Shown here piece after piece: positions 23,531 to 34,443 of a stretch of DNA of 64,000 nucleotides. This DNA comes from Lithospermum erythrorhizon (taxonomy: Eukaryota > Streptophyta > Magnoliopsida > Boraginales > Boraginaceae): contig JADFUC010000511.1 of assembly GCA_019722365.1 (NCBI GenBank), positions 1,860,001-1,924,000 of the forward strand, written 5' to 3'. Both the position numbers and the translations under genes were made by a program. Numbering within the stretch: position 1 is the stretch's first letter; every line of letters begins with the position of its first letter. The notes beneath the pieces are model-generated. The model ran no database searches. It worked only from the letters and a program-made list of their open reading frames with translations, and was not told the DNA's origin.

Positions 23531-25227
23531 GAGTTAGCTATCGCAGGTGATGACCCGAGAGGATCCTGCATTCTTTAGTACTCTACATCCCCTGAGAGTC
23601 CTTAGGAGGGAATGACGGTCGAGGGGAACTGCAGGCGTGCCCCGCTACGGTCCAGCATATAATGGCCGTCTAGCTCAATGAATCTCCCCTAAAACTTTAC
23701 GCCCCAGAGATAGCGTTTACTCTTCCATTGATGTTGAGATGCCCATCCCAAAGGAATCCGGCGATTTAATGAATATAATTCTTGGCTTGCCCTGTGAGCA
23801 CCCATTCGTCTTAAGGTGCCGGTCATTATTATCATGCCCGTGATCGCTGTGGTGCCAGCAGAACTTATATATCACTGCGATGGGGAGGTGTACAGAGGTA
23901 GGCGGAGTGGTAGCGACCCGACATTCGCCGATTTACAGGAACGATTCCGGTTGAGGTTTTGAGAGTCGGAGATAGTCGATATTGCCACTCGCCCCTCTTT
24001 CTTCTTCACCGAGATCACACAAAAGGCACTCATTGGAAATGCAAAGGGAATGCATGTCAGCGTCGAATCGTATCAGCGCTCCGTCTTACGGGCTCGGGGC
24101 TGCAGCATCGTGGTAAAAGTTTACGGACACTTTCCTGCGCCATGCCTCCGCCTGTACTGCCGCCTCTTCCCGATCTAATGTATTTGCGAAGCTCGTTCAT
24201 TGACCTCCTCGAGTCACAGGGGCTGCCTGCTGAGGCGATTCCTTGAAGCTTTCTTAGCCATGAAGCCTTCCCTTGGAAATCAAATCCTGCCATGTAATGT
24301 TACGATCCGGCTCGGTATCGGGTTGAACTTCGTTTGGAACCGTTCGTGGAAGAGCGGTGGCTTCGGTCTCAGCTGCTTGAAGTCAACAAAGAGTGCTCAT
24401 CTTTATCTGGCCGAACCGCATCTGAGGTTCTAGTGAATCGGTTCTTAAAGTCCTCGAGAAGGATGCTTAATGCGCCTGCTGACAGTTGAACGGCTTTTAA
24501 GCGCAGGTCGGCTAAGGCGTCATGAAAGCCTTGCGGTAAACCTGCTTGTCCGGTGGTGAAAGACATGGGGCTGGAACTCCAGCGATGTGTTCCTCGGATC
24601 CGTTTTTCCCGTGAGCCTTGAGGAGAACTTGACACTGCGTGATCGTATACCGGGCGGGCCAGCCCAGCTGTGTTGGCCACTGCCGCAAATGCACTTGGCT
24701 TGACCCGCTTATCCGTTTTCACTTGCGTAGCCAGGGTTGCCATTCGCAAAATCCGAGGAAAATTCGGGGATGCCGTTTCGTGGAGTTGTGGCTTTCGTGG
24801 CGACTTTCTTTGCCATTGTAGGCTCGTTCCACCAGCCGTCTGCAGGGAGTGTGGGTGTAAGGTTTCCTCCCCACTGACACGGATGGACGTCCGTTAGATT
24901 CTCCTCGGAGTTAGAGGAGGAGGCTGGCTCATTTCTTTGCGTCATACTAAAATGATGGTCCCAAATGCAATGGATTATTAGGCACGTCGGTGGATGTGGA
25001 TTACCCGCTTTCGGTATGAGTCCCCGATTCGTATTTGAGTTAATGGCTCGGGGATATATAGGGTGAGGAGGCTCGTTGTCTTGAGTTGATCATAGGGATC
25101 GTCCCAGGTTGAGGCCGTCGTTTTTGTGGAGTTGTTGATGTTATTTCCATTTGTTTCCGTGATAATAGTTGAGAGATAATTGGGTGGTGACTTTTCTTGT
25201 CTGAGTCTCTCCATTTATGGTCACCAA

Positions 25228-25740
25228 TGATGGTGGTTCGGGTTCGGAGTCTTTGGGCCGGATCGCGGAAATCAATCCTCAGTCGAGCTTTGGTAATACT
25301 TGCTCCCCGATGAGGTTCTCTGAAACAAGGCGGTTGTCGGGCGGAAAGCTTGACTCCGGCGATCGAATGCATAGCGGATCGAAAGAGTTTAGTTTACAGT
25401 AGAGTATTTGGGTATCCAAGTGAACTTACATGATTTGGCTTCGAGTTTACCTTTTATAGGCTACTCGAGCAGTTGTGCAGTCGAGGCATGATGACTCTTT
25501 CATTCCGTTCTGCGATTATCTTGGCGGCTCGATAAGGGAGTCGTGTAATGATAATCTTAATTACTCCCTTAATGGAGTAGAATCGAGCCATTAATACTAA
25601 CGGTCTTCCCTCTTTACGGAGATGATAGACCCATTTCTAGCAGGTCAGTCCATTCTTGATCACCGCCCGCTGATCCTTGCCCGATGGCTGTCTGGTTGGA
25701 AGCCCGTCTACGGAATCACGACTTGAATTTGGTATGGGAT
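25228..25740 (-). repeat. 5' LTR of nested gypsy element
   Basis: It starts TGATGGTGGTTCGG on the plus strand and pairs with the left LTR. On the minus strand a TATA box, CCTATAAAAGG, lies at about 25447-25457, consistent with transcription toward lower coordinates. Directly inside the LTR the minus strand reads TTGGTGACCATAAATGG, a candidate primer-binding region that I could not assign to a tRNA. Confidence 0.65.
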
Positions 25741-26420
25741 TATCATATATTGATGTAATACATGAATTCCACAAATGCAACACAAATAACTCTTTATGAA
25801 GTATTATGTAAATATTTTATTGAACTAATCAAATTTATTACTAATAAGTGAAAACAGCGAGTAAAATAATGAATCTTTTAACATGTTTATGACGAAATGT
25901 AGCCAGCAAGCGGCTTTATGCGTACTTTGTCATAAAATATGTAAGCCCGAAATATGACAAAGCGGCGGGATTTAAATCACGACCATCATATGTTGATAGA
26001 AAAATCGCTTTATTTTACCTGGGTGTTAATAATAATAAGTACGATAACTGATAAATTCTTTAAACCGGCACGCTCGCCAAGCAGTGGTATGTTGCGTTTA
26101 TGAAATTACGTAGCATGCGTCGACACTATCATATTAGAAGCTGAATGTCGATTCATCGATCATATCATATATTGATATGTCACGTGAATTTCTAAAATAC
26201 TGACTTCAAATAACTTCTTTATGAAGCATATGTAAATATTTTTTATTGAATTAATCAAATTTATTACTAATAAGTCAAGCAGCGAGGTAAAAAAGAAATG
26301 TTTATCGGCGTATATGGCCCGAAAATGTGAAACCGAGGCAAAACATCATCTTTGTCATAAAATTTGAAGCGGGATAATGAAAAATTTTAAGCGGGATTTT
26401 AATGACAATGCGACAAAAAT
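25740..26420. repeat. Tandem arm repeats of CACTA element
   Basis: Two copies (about 25740-26130 and 26150-26420) share ATATTGATGTAAT/ATATTGATATGTC, CTTTATGAAG, GTAAATATTTTATTGAA and ATCAAATTTATTACTAATAAGT. A third, diverged copy forms the left arm at about 16040-16470 in the same orientation. They form part of the CACTA subterminal region. Confidence 0.65.
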
Positions 26421-27385
26421 GACAATTGCATTTTCAAATTTGAGAATCACTCCCCTCCTATTTACCATTTCACCATTCCGTCCTTTAGAAAACAAAAATT
26501 TATTCTAAGGTAAAACGTCTTACATCTTTTTAGAGCTTTTTTGTTTCATCTATTACATTTATTCTTTTTATGTTATGATTGTAATCCTAACATACTTGTT
26601 TATTATCATTCTTGTTATTTGTTGTTATTCTTTTTAATTACAGGCATTTCTATCAACCCGATATCAAGGTAAGTATCCAATCTTTGAGTTTTATTTTTTT
26701 TCTTACTGTAACAATAGTGTTATTCTTATTATTATTATTTAATTAAATTTATGTTTATTTCATGTCTATAATGTATATGATGAAAATTGTTTAGTTATTA
26801 ACTATATACTTACTTTAATATCAAAATTGCATATCTATTAACATTAATGTTTACAAGATTTAATATTTATGTTTGTCTCTCTTAATTTATTGTTTATTGT
26901 ATATTCTTGATTGTGCATCATAGAAATACAGTGATCTTGACCTTGGGAACGTAATTTTTTTTTGCTTGCTCGTAGCTTATACGTGACGAAATGTGACAAA
27001 GATCAAGTAATTTTTTTTAAAATTTTTACTAGAAAGATATGATGACAAATTGTGGCGAAGTTCAAAAAATTGCTTGTGCATAGCAAATAAGGCGACATGT
27101 GACAAAAAGTATATCACGACAAATTAAAGTGTGATAAACTTTTGAATTAATTAAGTAAATTAATCATGGTTAAAGTCATAGGATAAAGTATGGCTGAGAT
27201 ATAACCGCCTTTTCGGCTTGATTCGGATGCACAAAATACGGAATGATCTGGGCGAAATTACTTGATAAATTTCTGATTTTTATCACGACAATAGAGATTC
27301 TTAGCGTTTCATCGTAAAGTGGGGTATATGAGGCAGGCAAAATGTGGCCAATCGTGCGTCCTTTCTGTGTATTTTTCCAGTAGTG

Positions 27386-28423
27386 TAAGTTGTTAGGACA
27401 TGTTGGAAGAAACAAAACTATCCCTCTTTTAGAAATGTAGATGATAAGAAGCGCAGTACAATATAATAAAGAGTTCCTATCTCGAATAATTAGCAGAGAC
27501 TACAACTATAATAACTTGAGGAGTTAGGCCTGCACAGGACCGTGAAAAGGACTTGCACCAAACTTTTAAGGCCTAATAATGATGAAACAGATTCAATGAA
27601 CTGATCTTTGGTCCCATATTCTTCCTTATCAATCAATCGTACCACAAAGAAAGCCAATTAGGTTTCCTGTTTGCCAACCCTAATTTTCACATACAGTACC
27701 TTCCACTCATCAGCTTCTTATTGTTCACGATAACACTGATGTTGCCATGAGTTTTAGGCCCCGTTGATTGGACACCTTAGAAGACTTAATAAATATTCAA
27801 GATATCATATTTTTGGTCTTTGAAGATCCACATAATATTGATTGTTGTCAATAGTTTAAGTATATATATATATTGCTATTGAGCTTAAATATATAGTAAC
27901 TCAGGGATTCATTCTAGTCATCTTTAAACTTCAATGGAATGCCGGAACTAACGTACGTGCGTACCTAAGTGTGCCACAATTTTGTTTACCCTGGTTATTT
28001 GAATTGAGAAATTCAAAGCAAGGAAAAGAAAAATCCAAGATTATAAATATATATGTAGTCGCACAATTTACTACGCCAATGCGCGTTTTTCTCCTTTCAA
28101 TTCAAACTATACAGGATTAAAGAATTTAAAAGTTCACGAACTCAGAATGACTGCATTTTAGAAATGATTAATATATGACAAAAGTTTTCTTAGTCTAGTA
28201 AATTTCACTTTAGTGGTTGATAGACTAGTCAAAAAGCTGTTGCGACATAGTCACATAGTAAGTGAAGCAAATTAATCTATGCAAACACACTTGGACACTG
28301 TTAATAAATGTTTGGAAAAACGAAACATCATTGTAAATGAAAGTAGAATAAAATGAGAGTTAATTGGTTGTTTGGTCTCAGTAGTATAAATGGTCCTTCA
28401 AAGTGTATACTCGGTTATAATTT
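27386..28423. other. Gene-free stretch
   Basis: No gene, RNA or transposon end is supported. The DNA is AT-rich with a short TA run near 27862-27873. Confidence 0.45.
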
Positions 28424-28720
28424 GGTCCATATTTTAATATTTTCGTTAACATTTAACATTTCTTGCAATTAAAACTTAGTTTTGGGATTAAAATATAATT
28501 TTTGAGATTCATTAAGTTCCTAATATTAGAAGCTTGAAAATTACGTAATCGAAATATACTCGATAAAATCGTTTTCAATAAAAATACATTTCAAACATTA
28601 GGAACTTAATAGGGCTAAATCTCAAAAAGAGAATTATATTTTGATACAAAACTAAGTTTTAATCGCGTGAAATGTTAAATATTACTTGGAGATATTTAAA
28701 ATAGGGGCCAAGGTATGTAG
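28424..28720. mobile_element. Foldback (MITE-like) element
   Basis: The left half containing TTAACATTT, AATTAAAACTTAGTTTTG, AAAATATAATT and TTAAGTTCCTAAT is repeated in inverse order on the right half (ATTAGGAACTTAA...AACTAAGTTTTAAT...GAAATGTTAAA). The two arms, each about 120 bp, would form a long hairpin around a short centre. No flanking duplication was fixed, so the superfamily is unknown. Confidence 0.7.
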
Positions 28721-29221
28721 GATATCTGTTTTTCGGAGATGTTTATTGTTCACATTTACCGCTTACGTGCGTAGCTTTACTACACTTAGTATTGAGATCA
28801 AACCATCAATTATCTCAACAAAATGAAAACGAGTGATCTTTTTTCCCTTCAAGATAATACTCCGTAATAATAAGCTTAGTAGTCGTCAATCAACAACGCC
28901 ACCGTACCATTATTATCATTCATGAAGATGAAAACGAATTGCAACTAACACTGCAAACTTTGTTCCTTTTATTCCTTATATGTGTACTTACTTTATTAAG
29001 CATGCTTTTCAAAATCTACGCGGTATCACTCCTATAAATCTATAATAGAGTTCACCATGCTCATTACCGGATCAATACGATATTATCAGTCGTCGTGATC
29101 GGCGAATAAGCTCAAAATATACAACGTCCAAGCTTCGGTCTAGCCTTTTGGCTTACAAATTTACTCATTAATTTTAGCTAGAGATTATGTTGCGTAGTAC
29201 AGCGTATATGCTAAGTATTTA
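28721..29221. other. Gene-free stretch
   Basis: Nothing coding or repeated is recognised in this part. Confidence 0.45.
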
Positions 29222-29905
29222 CTCCCTCCATCTCATAAAAATTACTATTGTCTAGTTTTGAATTTTTTAATATATATTTAAGTTATAAATTAAAGTAAAT
29301 TTAGCTATCTTAAAAAATACTTATAAAAATTGATCAAATGAGACATGACATTAAAAATCAAAAATATGTAAATTTGAACAATCTTTCATGTGATAGAGAA
29401 AATATTAATTACTAATTATCTCATGATATGATATCCATAAAATATAAAAAGTAACGTATAAATAATATTTATTTCGTTTCAAAATACATGATCATTTAGA
29501 AAAAATTTATTTTTTCATAATATTTGATTGTTTACAATTTTAATATAACTTTTTACATTTTCAATGTACTCCCTCAAATCCCACAAAAGATTAGCATCAT
29601 TTTTTATAATTGTAACTTTTCGAACTTTGACATAAATATATTTGTTTGTGTTATATAATATTTTATAAAGATATATAAATGAAAAGCAGTTTGAAATATA
29701 TTTTTTAAATTTGATATAGTTTTAAGTAGTATTATATATCTGAAAAATAATTATAGTCGAGATTGAAAAAAATATGAAATCAAAATGGATAATATTTATG
29801 AGATGGAGAGAGCTAATTATAATTTCAATATAATTTTTATGAGTATTTAATAAAATATTTTTTATCTAAACAATTATATATTTTGAAACCTAAGGAATAT
29901 AGTGA
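29222..29905. mobile_element. Cluster of nested Stowaway-like MITEs
   Basis: CTCCCTCCATCTCATAAAAA starts at 29222. A second start, CTCCCTCAAATCCCACAAAA, lies at about 29571. A shared inverted end, TTTATGAGATGGAGAGAG, lies at about 29796-29813. Around the inner element, TTTCGTTTCAAAATACATGA (29473) and TATATATTTTGAAACCTAAG (29877) look like the split ends of yet another MITE. At least two, probably three, elements have inserted into each other. Confidence 0.65.
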
Positions 29906-30599
29906 AATATGGAGTCCAAGATACTGAGATCAGTAAAAATTGGCTGTACCATAATCCTAGTGCTTTTACTTTAAAGTTTAAACGTTGCGAAATCTGTGCC
30001 TCGATTGACTCAAGGACCTTTCATTGTATTTAGCACATAGCCGTTATATGGAACAAGATACGGTGTCAAAAGTCAACAATGTCATGCTCTTTGATTCCTA
30101 CGTCCTCCATGTATATTTTCAATACTTTAAAACTTAAAATAAATCTATTTAAAGAATCCAAAACTTTTTTAATTATATTATGTTACTTAATTAATTAATG
30201 TTAAATATATGATGCAATATATTTCCTCAATTTTAATTTTTCTGGGAGCTTTTCATACAATAAAAATTGATAACTTACTTTTAAAATTTTACAGAGTTTA
30301 TTAATATCAAAATATTAAAATGTTTAGATAATCGATATTATACATTCATATATTATCATATATGTTTCAATTTAATGACAAAATATTTAAATAAATTTAG
30401 GGTCAAAAATACGTTTTTTATATCTATATTGAAACATGATAATTTAGTATATACTAGTGTTGTTGGCCGTCGATTGGTGATAATCGTTTGGCGTGGGACG
30501 AAACACATAGAGGTATAAGCGGAAATATGTCGAAAGATCGAGATGGTAATAATTACAAACATTAAGGTTTCAAATTTAACACACTGTTGATAAATTAGG
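29906..30599. other. Gene-free AT-rich stretch
   Basis: No gene is supported. A small minus-strand frame at 30356-30562 shows no family motif. Confidence 0.45.
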
Positions 30600-30838
30600 A
30601 ATGCAAAAATATTATTTTAAAGAGTTTATTAAATAATCGGTGTCTCTTATAGTTGATAATTGTAATTGCTTGGCATTATTAATTTAGCACTGTCATAGGT
30701 AGGATCAGACAAAGAAATATTATCTTAGAGTTTATTAAATAATCGTGATATATCGAGTTTAATGTAGTTGATAATAGCGGCATATATATATATATAATAT
30801 ATATATATATATTATATATATATAATATACATATATAT

Positions 30839-30876
<38 letters not shown>

Positions 30877-32400
30877 TATATATATTATATATATATAATA
30901 TTTATATATGAAAATGAGCGAAAAAAAAGCAGCATTATTAATTTAGCGCCTATCTCCCCAAATCGGGCAAGCCAAGAAACTCTTATCTTAGAGTTTATTA
31001 AAAATAATCAAGTTTTTATCGGTAGGTATAAAAAATAAACCCAGCATACCCCAACTAGAATTAAGTGGCCCACGACCAAACATATATTATCTTAGATAGT
31101 TTATTATAGAATCGAGTATTAATTTTTTTTTGATTTCTCTGATGAGGCGATAATTGCGGAAAAAAATGAAAAAAAGAACAAAAAATAGGAACTAATTTAG
31201 CACCCATGCTCGGGACTAACTAATCTGGGACTAACCGTTATTATATCATCAAATATTTTTGGAATTGCTTGACATTAGTGTTGAAAATTATCAAAATGTC
31301 TTAACTTATAATTTTAGCATATTATATTAATTTAAGCTTTTATCCCCGAGTTAGAATGCGACCAAAACTTTTTATCTAGATAGTTTTATTGGATAATCGA
31401 GTATTAATTTATGAGTTTATCTTTGTAGTTGATAATTACTGACAAAAAATTGAAAGAGTGCTTGAAAAGCAATTATTAATTTGACACCTGTCCACAATCG
31501 GGACGGGCAAAAACAAATTATCTTAGAGAGTTTATTATTAAAATTAATCGAATGTAGTTGATAATTGTAAAAAAGGTAAGCGAAAAAGAGCAATTATTAA
31601 TTTAGTACCACATCCACCAGTCGGAACCGGGCAAAATATTATATTAAGAGTTTATTAAATAATCGAGTATTAATTTATCAAGTTTATTGTATTTCATAAT
31701 TGCAAAAATAAAATAAAAAATGAGTAAATTTATTAGTTTACGCGTATCCTCAAGTCGAGGACCCAGGACAAAAATATTTATCTTAAAGGGTTTATTTAAA
31801 TAATTGACTATTGTTTACCGAGTTTGTAATCTATGATTTGATAATTCGTGATATATATGTATATGTGTGATAGAAGAAAAGACGCATTATTAATTCGCCT
31901 TTTATCATGGGCCGTGAAAATATTATCTTAGAGAATTTATTAAATAATTGACTTTTTATCCTCTAGCCAGAATAAAAAATAAACGGGCACCACAAGTGGT
32001 AGTAGCCCAAACACATATTATCTGAGAGAGTTTTATTTAAAGGATCGATTATTGGTTTCTCTGGTGATTTGATAGTGCCGGGGAAAAAAAGAAATAAAAA
32101 ATAAAAAAGGAACAAAAAACATGAATTATTAATATGGCACCATATCTCAAGTGGAATATCTTGGGAGATGTTATTAAATAATCGATATTAATTTATCAGT
32201 TTAAGCGAAATAAAGTAGCATGGGCGTGAGATGAGCGATGCTTAAGTATGGGCCGTTCGTCACGATTAGCCTTGTCAGAGTTTTAAAGTAGTTGATAATT
32301 GGGAAAAAAATGAAAGAAAAAATGCAAATTACTGGAGACGGTAAAAATATTATTTTGAAAAATTTATTAAAACAAATAAATGTAATTTATCGATTTTTTT
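30600..32400. repeat. AT-rich tandem array of about twelve units
   Basis: The phrase TTATCTTAGAGTTTATTAAA followed by TAATCGAGTATTAATT recurs near 30610, 30719, 30982, 31086, 31371, 31518, 31638, 31778, 31922, 32018, 32155 and 32346. Each unit also holds GTAGTTGATAATTG, an A-rich block (AAAAATGAAAAA), ATTATTAATTTAGCACC, and an AAGTCGGG-type block before the next unit. Spacing is mostly 100-145 bases, with larger gaps where an anchor has been lost or an AT run inserted. This is a diverged satellite-like array. No coding function is indicated. Confidence 0.8.
30781..30908. repeat. AT dinucleotide run
   Basis: An almost pure TA/AT run with few interruptions lies inside one unit of the surrounding tandem array and lengthens it. 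Confidence 0.95.
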
Positions 32401-32759
32401 TGTTTAAAGGTGTATGGATCGCGTGGTTTTTACATTTTAACCAGTCCGGCGGGGACATCATTGCGTGCCCTATTAAACCATGGCCTAATCTTATTAGAAG
32501 CTACTTCATCAACAACCCAAACTCTTTCTCCTCTAGGCTTTCATTCTTCTTTCCCTTTCTGGAAAGCTCATGCATCATGCTACTAATTCGAAAGAAAGAC
32601 CATATATATGCCCTTTTTCGAATACTTAAATAATTTAAGGAGCATGTCATTTTTCATCTCCAAATCTGAGTTTGTAACAATGGATTCCAGTAAGTGTGGT
32701 CGAATTATCTTTAATGTCGATAAGTGGCGTTAAATGATAGTCACAGATATTGTATACGG

Positions 32760-33960
32760 GATATGCATTTAGTCCCTAAATTAACTGTGTCGTTATAATT
32801 TAATGGTGTTGCATGCATTTTAGATCAAAATACATTTTTGAAAGGGATTTGTGTGTTGTAGAAGTTGTAGCTTTCGCTAAATGGTGCTGTTAGTGTATAA
32901 ATATTTACCATTTGATGCTGTCTTTTAATGACTAATTCACTTTAATTTTGTAATATTTAAAAATATCTCTAGATTAAGATTTTTTAAGGTATATATATTA
33001 AAATTAAATATTTTTAAGATAATTAATGTAATATTAATTTGAAATATTTTAATATATTAACTTTGAGTAGAATTAATATATTTTTATTATCCTCTATACT
33101 TAAATAATTAATATAATATTAATTTGAAATATTTAAATATAATAACTTTGAGTAAAATTAATATATTTTATTATAAGTTATTATCCTCATATTTATTATA
33201 AATATTGATAAATTTTTTTTTTACTATACATTAAATATATCAATCATATATATATATATTGATTATAAACAAATTAATAAATTACATTATATAATATTAA
33301 TATATTTAATCTAACTATATAAAGTTAGTGATTATATAATATATAAAACAAATTTATAATAATTCAAATTTTGAAGATACATATACACCAACAAAATCAC
33401 ATCATTCTATAATAAATATTTATTATAAACATTCTTTTATTGAATAGACGTATTGAGGATAACAAACTCATAATAAAATATATTAATGTTATTTCAAAGT
33501 TAATATATTAAAATATTTCAAAATAATATTATAGTTATTATCTTAAAATATTTAAATTTTAATATATATACCTTAAAATCTAATTTAATCTAGAGATATG
33601 TTTCCAAATATTACAAAATGGTAATGTTAAGGTGTTAAAGCTACTTACGAATAGGCCTGCGATAATACTTATTATAGAAAATATATCATTCTATAATAAT
33701 CATTTAATGTAAATATTCTTTTTATTGAATATTTCATAATAAATATTAGAGATAACATACTCGTAATAAAATATATTAATTCTACCAGAAAGTTAATATA
33801 TTAAAATATTTCAAAATAATATTATATTAATTATCACTTAAAATATTTAATTTTAATATATATACCTTAAAGTGTTAGGGACCAAATGAGATATTTTCAA
33901 ATATTTACAAATTAAAGTAATCAATATTAAAGTATTAGGGACCAAATGAGAAACTTAGTT
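32760..33960. mobile_element. Foldback element with long AT-rich inverted arms
   Basis: The block CTCTAGATTAAGATTTTTTA with following AAGGTATATATATTAAAATT and TTGAAATATTTTAATATATT (about 32965-33065) recurs inverted at about 33480-33605. A further inverted copy of the inner part lies at about 33775-33870. Outer words TTTAGTCCCTAAATTAAC (32770) and TTAGGGACCAAATGAGAAAC (33938) are also inverse to each other. This suggests a large hairpin element with a duplicated right arm. No coding region is present. Confidence 0.6.
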
Positions 33961-34443
33961 TGTATCTTACTTAGCAGAGGCCGGAATTCTAGCAGCGTTC
34001 TGACATCCTGACACACAAAACTATTCAAAATTGTATTTTGACTAAAAATTACCAAAACCGTTAAATTATGGAGTGCTTGATTAAGTTAGGAATTAAATAT
34101 CTTGTAAAATGTCTGATATCCCAAGGCGGGTGATCTGGCGTTGGCATTTAATGGGCAAAGTACGCAGCTACATTGCAGCTTGTTTTGGGCCAATTCTATG
34201 ATTAACTCACAAATTCAATGCTCCAACTAATAGATATGGGTTTCAGATGCTACAAATCGTATTCAACCCCTAAAAAGCATAGTACACAACTACACATGCA
34301 TACACATGTTCTTAATAATGTCCAAATGCCAAATTACATAATGATGAAAACTGATGAGCTAGACACCCAACATACAATATTATTACAAGCCTTACATTAT
34401 TACATATACACTAAATATATATAATGAAGACGATCACTAATTA
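33961..34443. other. Intergenic stretch downstream of the WRKY gene
   Basis: The last part, about 34200-34443, probably includes the 3' untranslated region of the minus-strand WRKY gene. No other feature is seen. Confidence 0.45.

Larger units (their letters stand above)
16472..25740 (-). mobile_element. Decayed Ty3/gypsy LTR retrotransposon, minus strand
   Basis: Read on the minus strand, the domains occur in the order protease (about 23530-23230), reverse transcriptase (about 22960-22070), RNase H (about 21900-21340) and integrase (about 21000-20440), the Ty3/gypsy order. The 5' LTR lies at about 25228-25740 and the 3' LTR at about 16472-17016. The protease (DTG followed by ADI-x-LDA) and the RT entry motif (Q-x-KRR) suggest the Tat/Retand group of plant gypsy elements, an inference from memory of those motifs. 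Every domain is broken by frameshifts and stops, so the element is dead. It lies inside the CACTA element and must be younger than it. A gag region is expected at 23600-25000, but I could not identify its conserved core. Confidence 0.75.
15476..27385. mobile_element. CACTA DNA transposon, split by a nested retrotransposon
   Basis: The left end is CACTACTGGAAAT and the right end is its inverse TTTTTCCAGTAGTG, the conserved terminus of the CACTA (En/Spm) superfamily. The 3-bp flanks are TAC and TAA, an imperfect target duplication. Both arms hold many short subterminal repeats of the form TGACGAAATGTGAC or CGACAAAATG in both orientations (for example near 15600, 16270, 16325, 25890, 26985 and 27090), the binding-site arrays expected for the TNPA-type protein. 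No transposase gene is visible: about 1 kb of left arm and 1.65 kb of right arm remain, and the middle is a Ty3/gypsy insertion. The copy is therefore non-autonomous. Confidence 0.85.

Noticed and set aside
30781..30908. Possible replication or matrix-attachment site in the AT run
   Set aside because: A simple AT repeat alone does not support either function.
34218..34424. 68-codon plus-strand frame downstream of the WRKY gene
   Set aside because: It lies in the probable WRKY 3' untranslated region and has no family motif.
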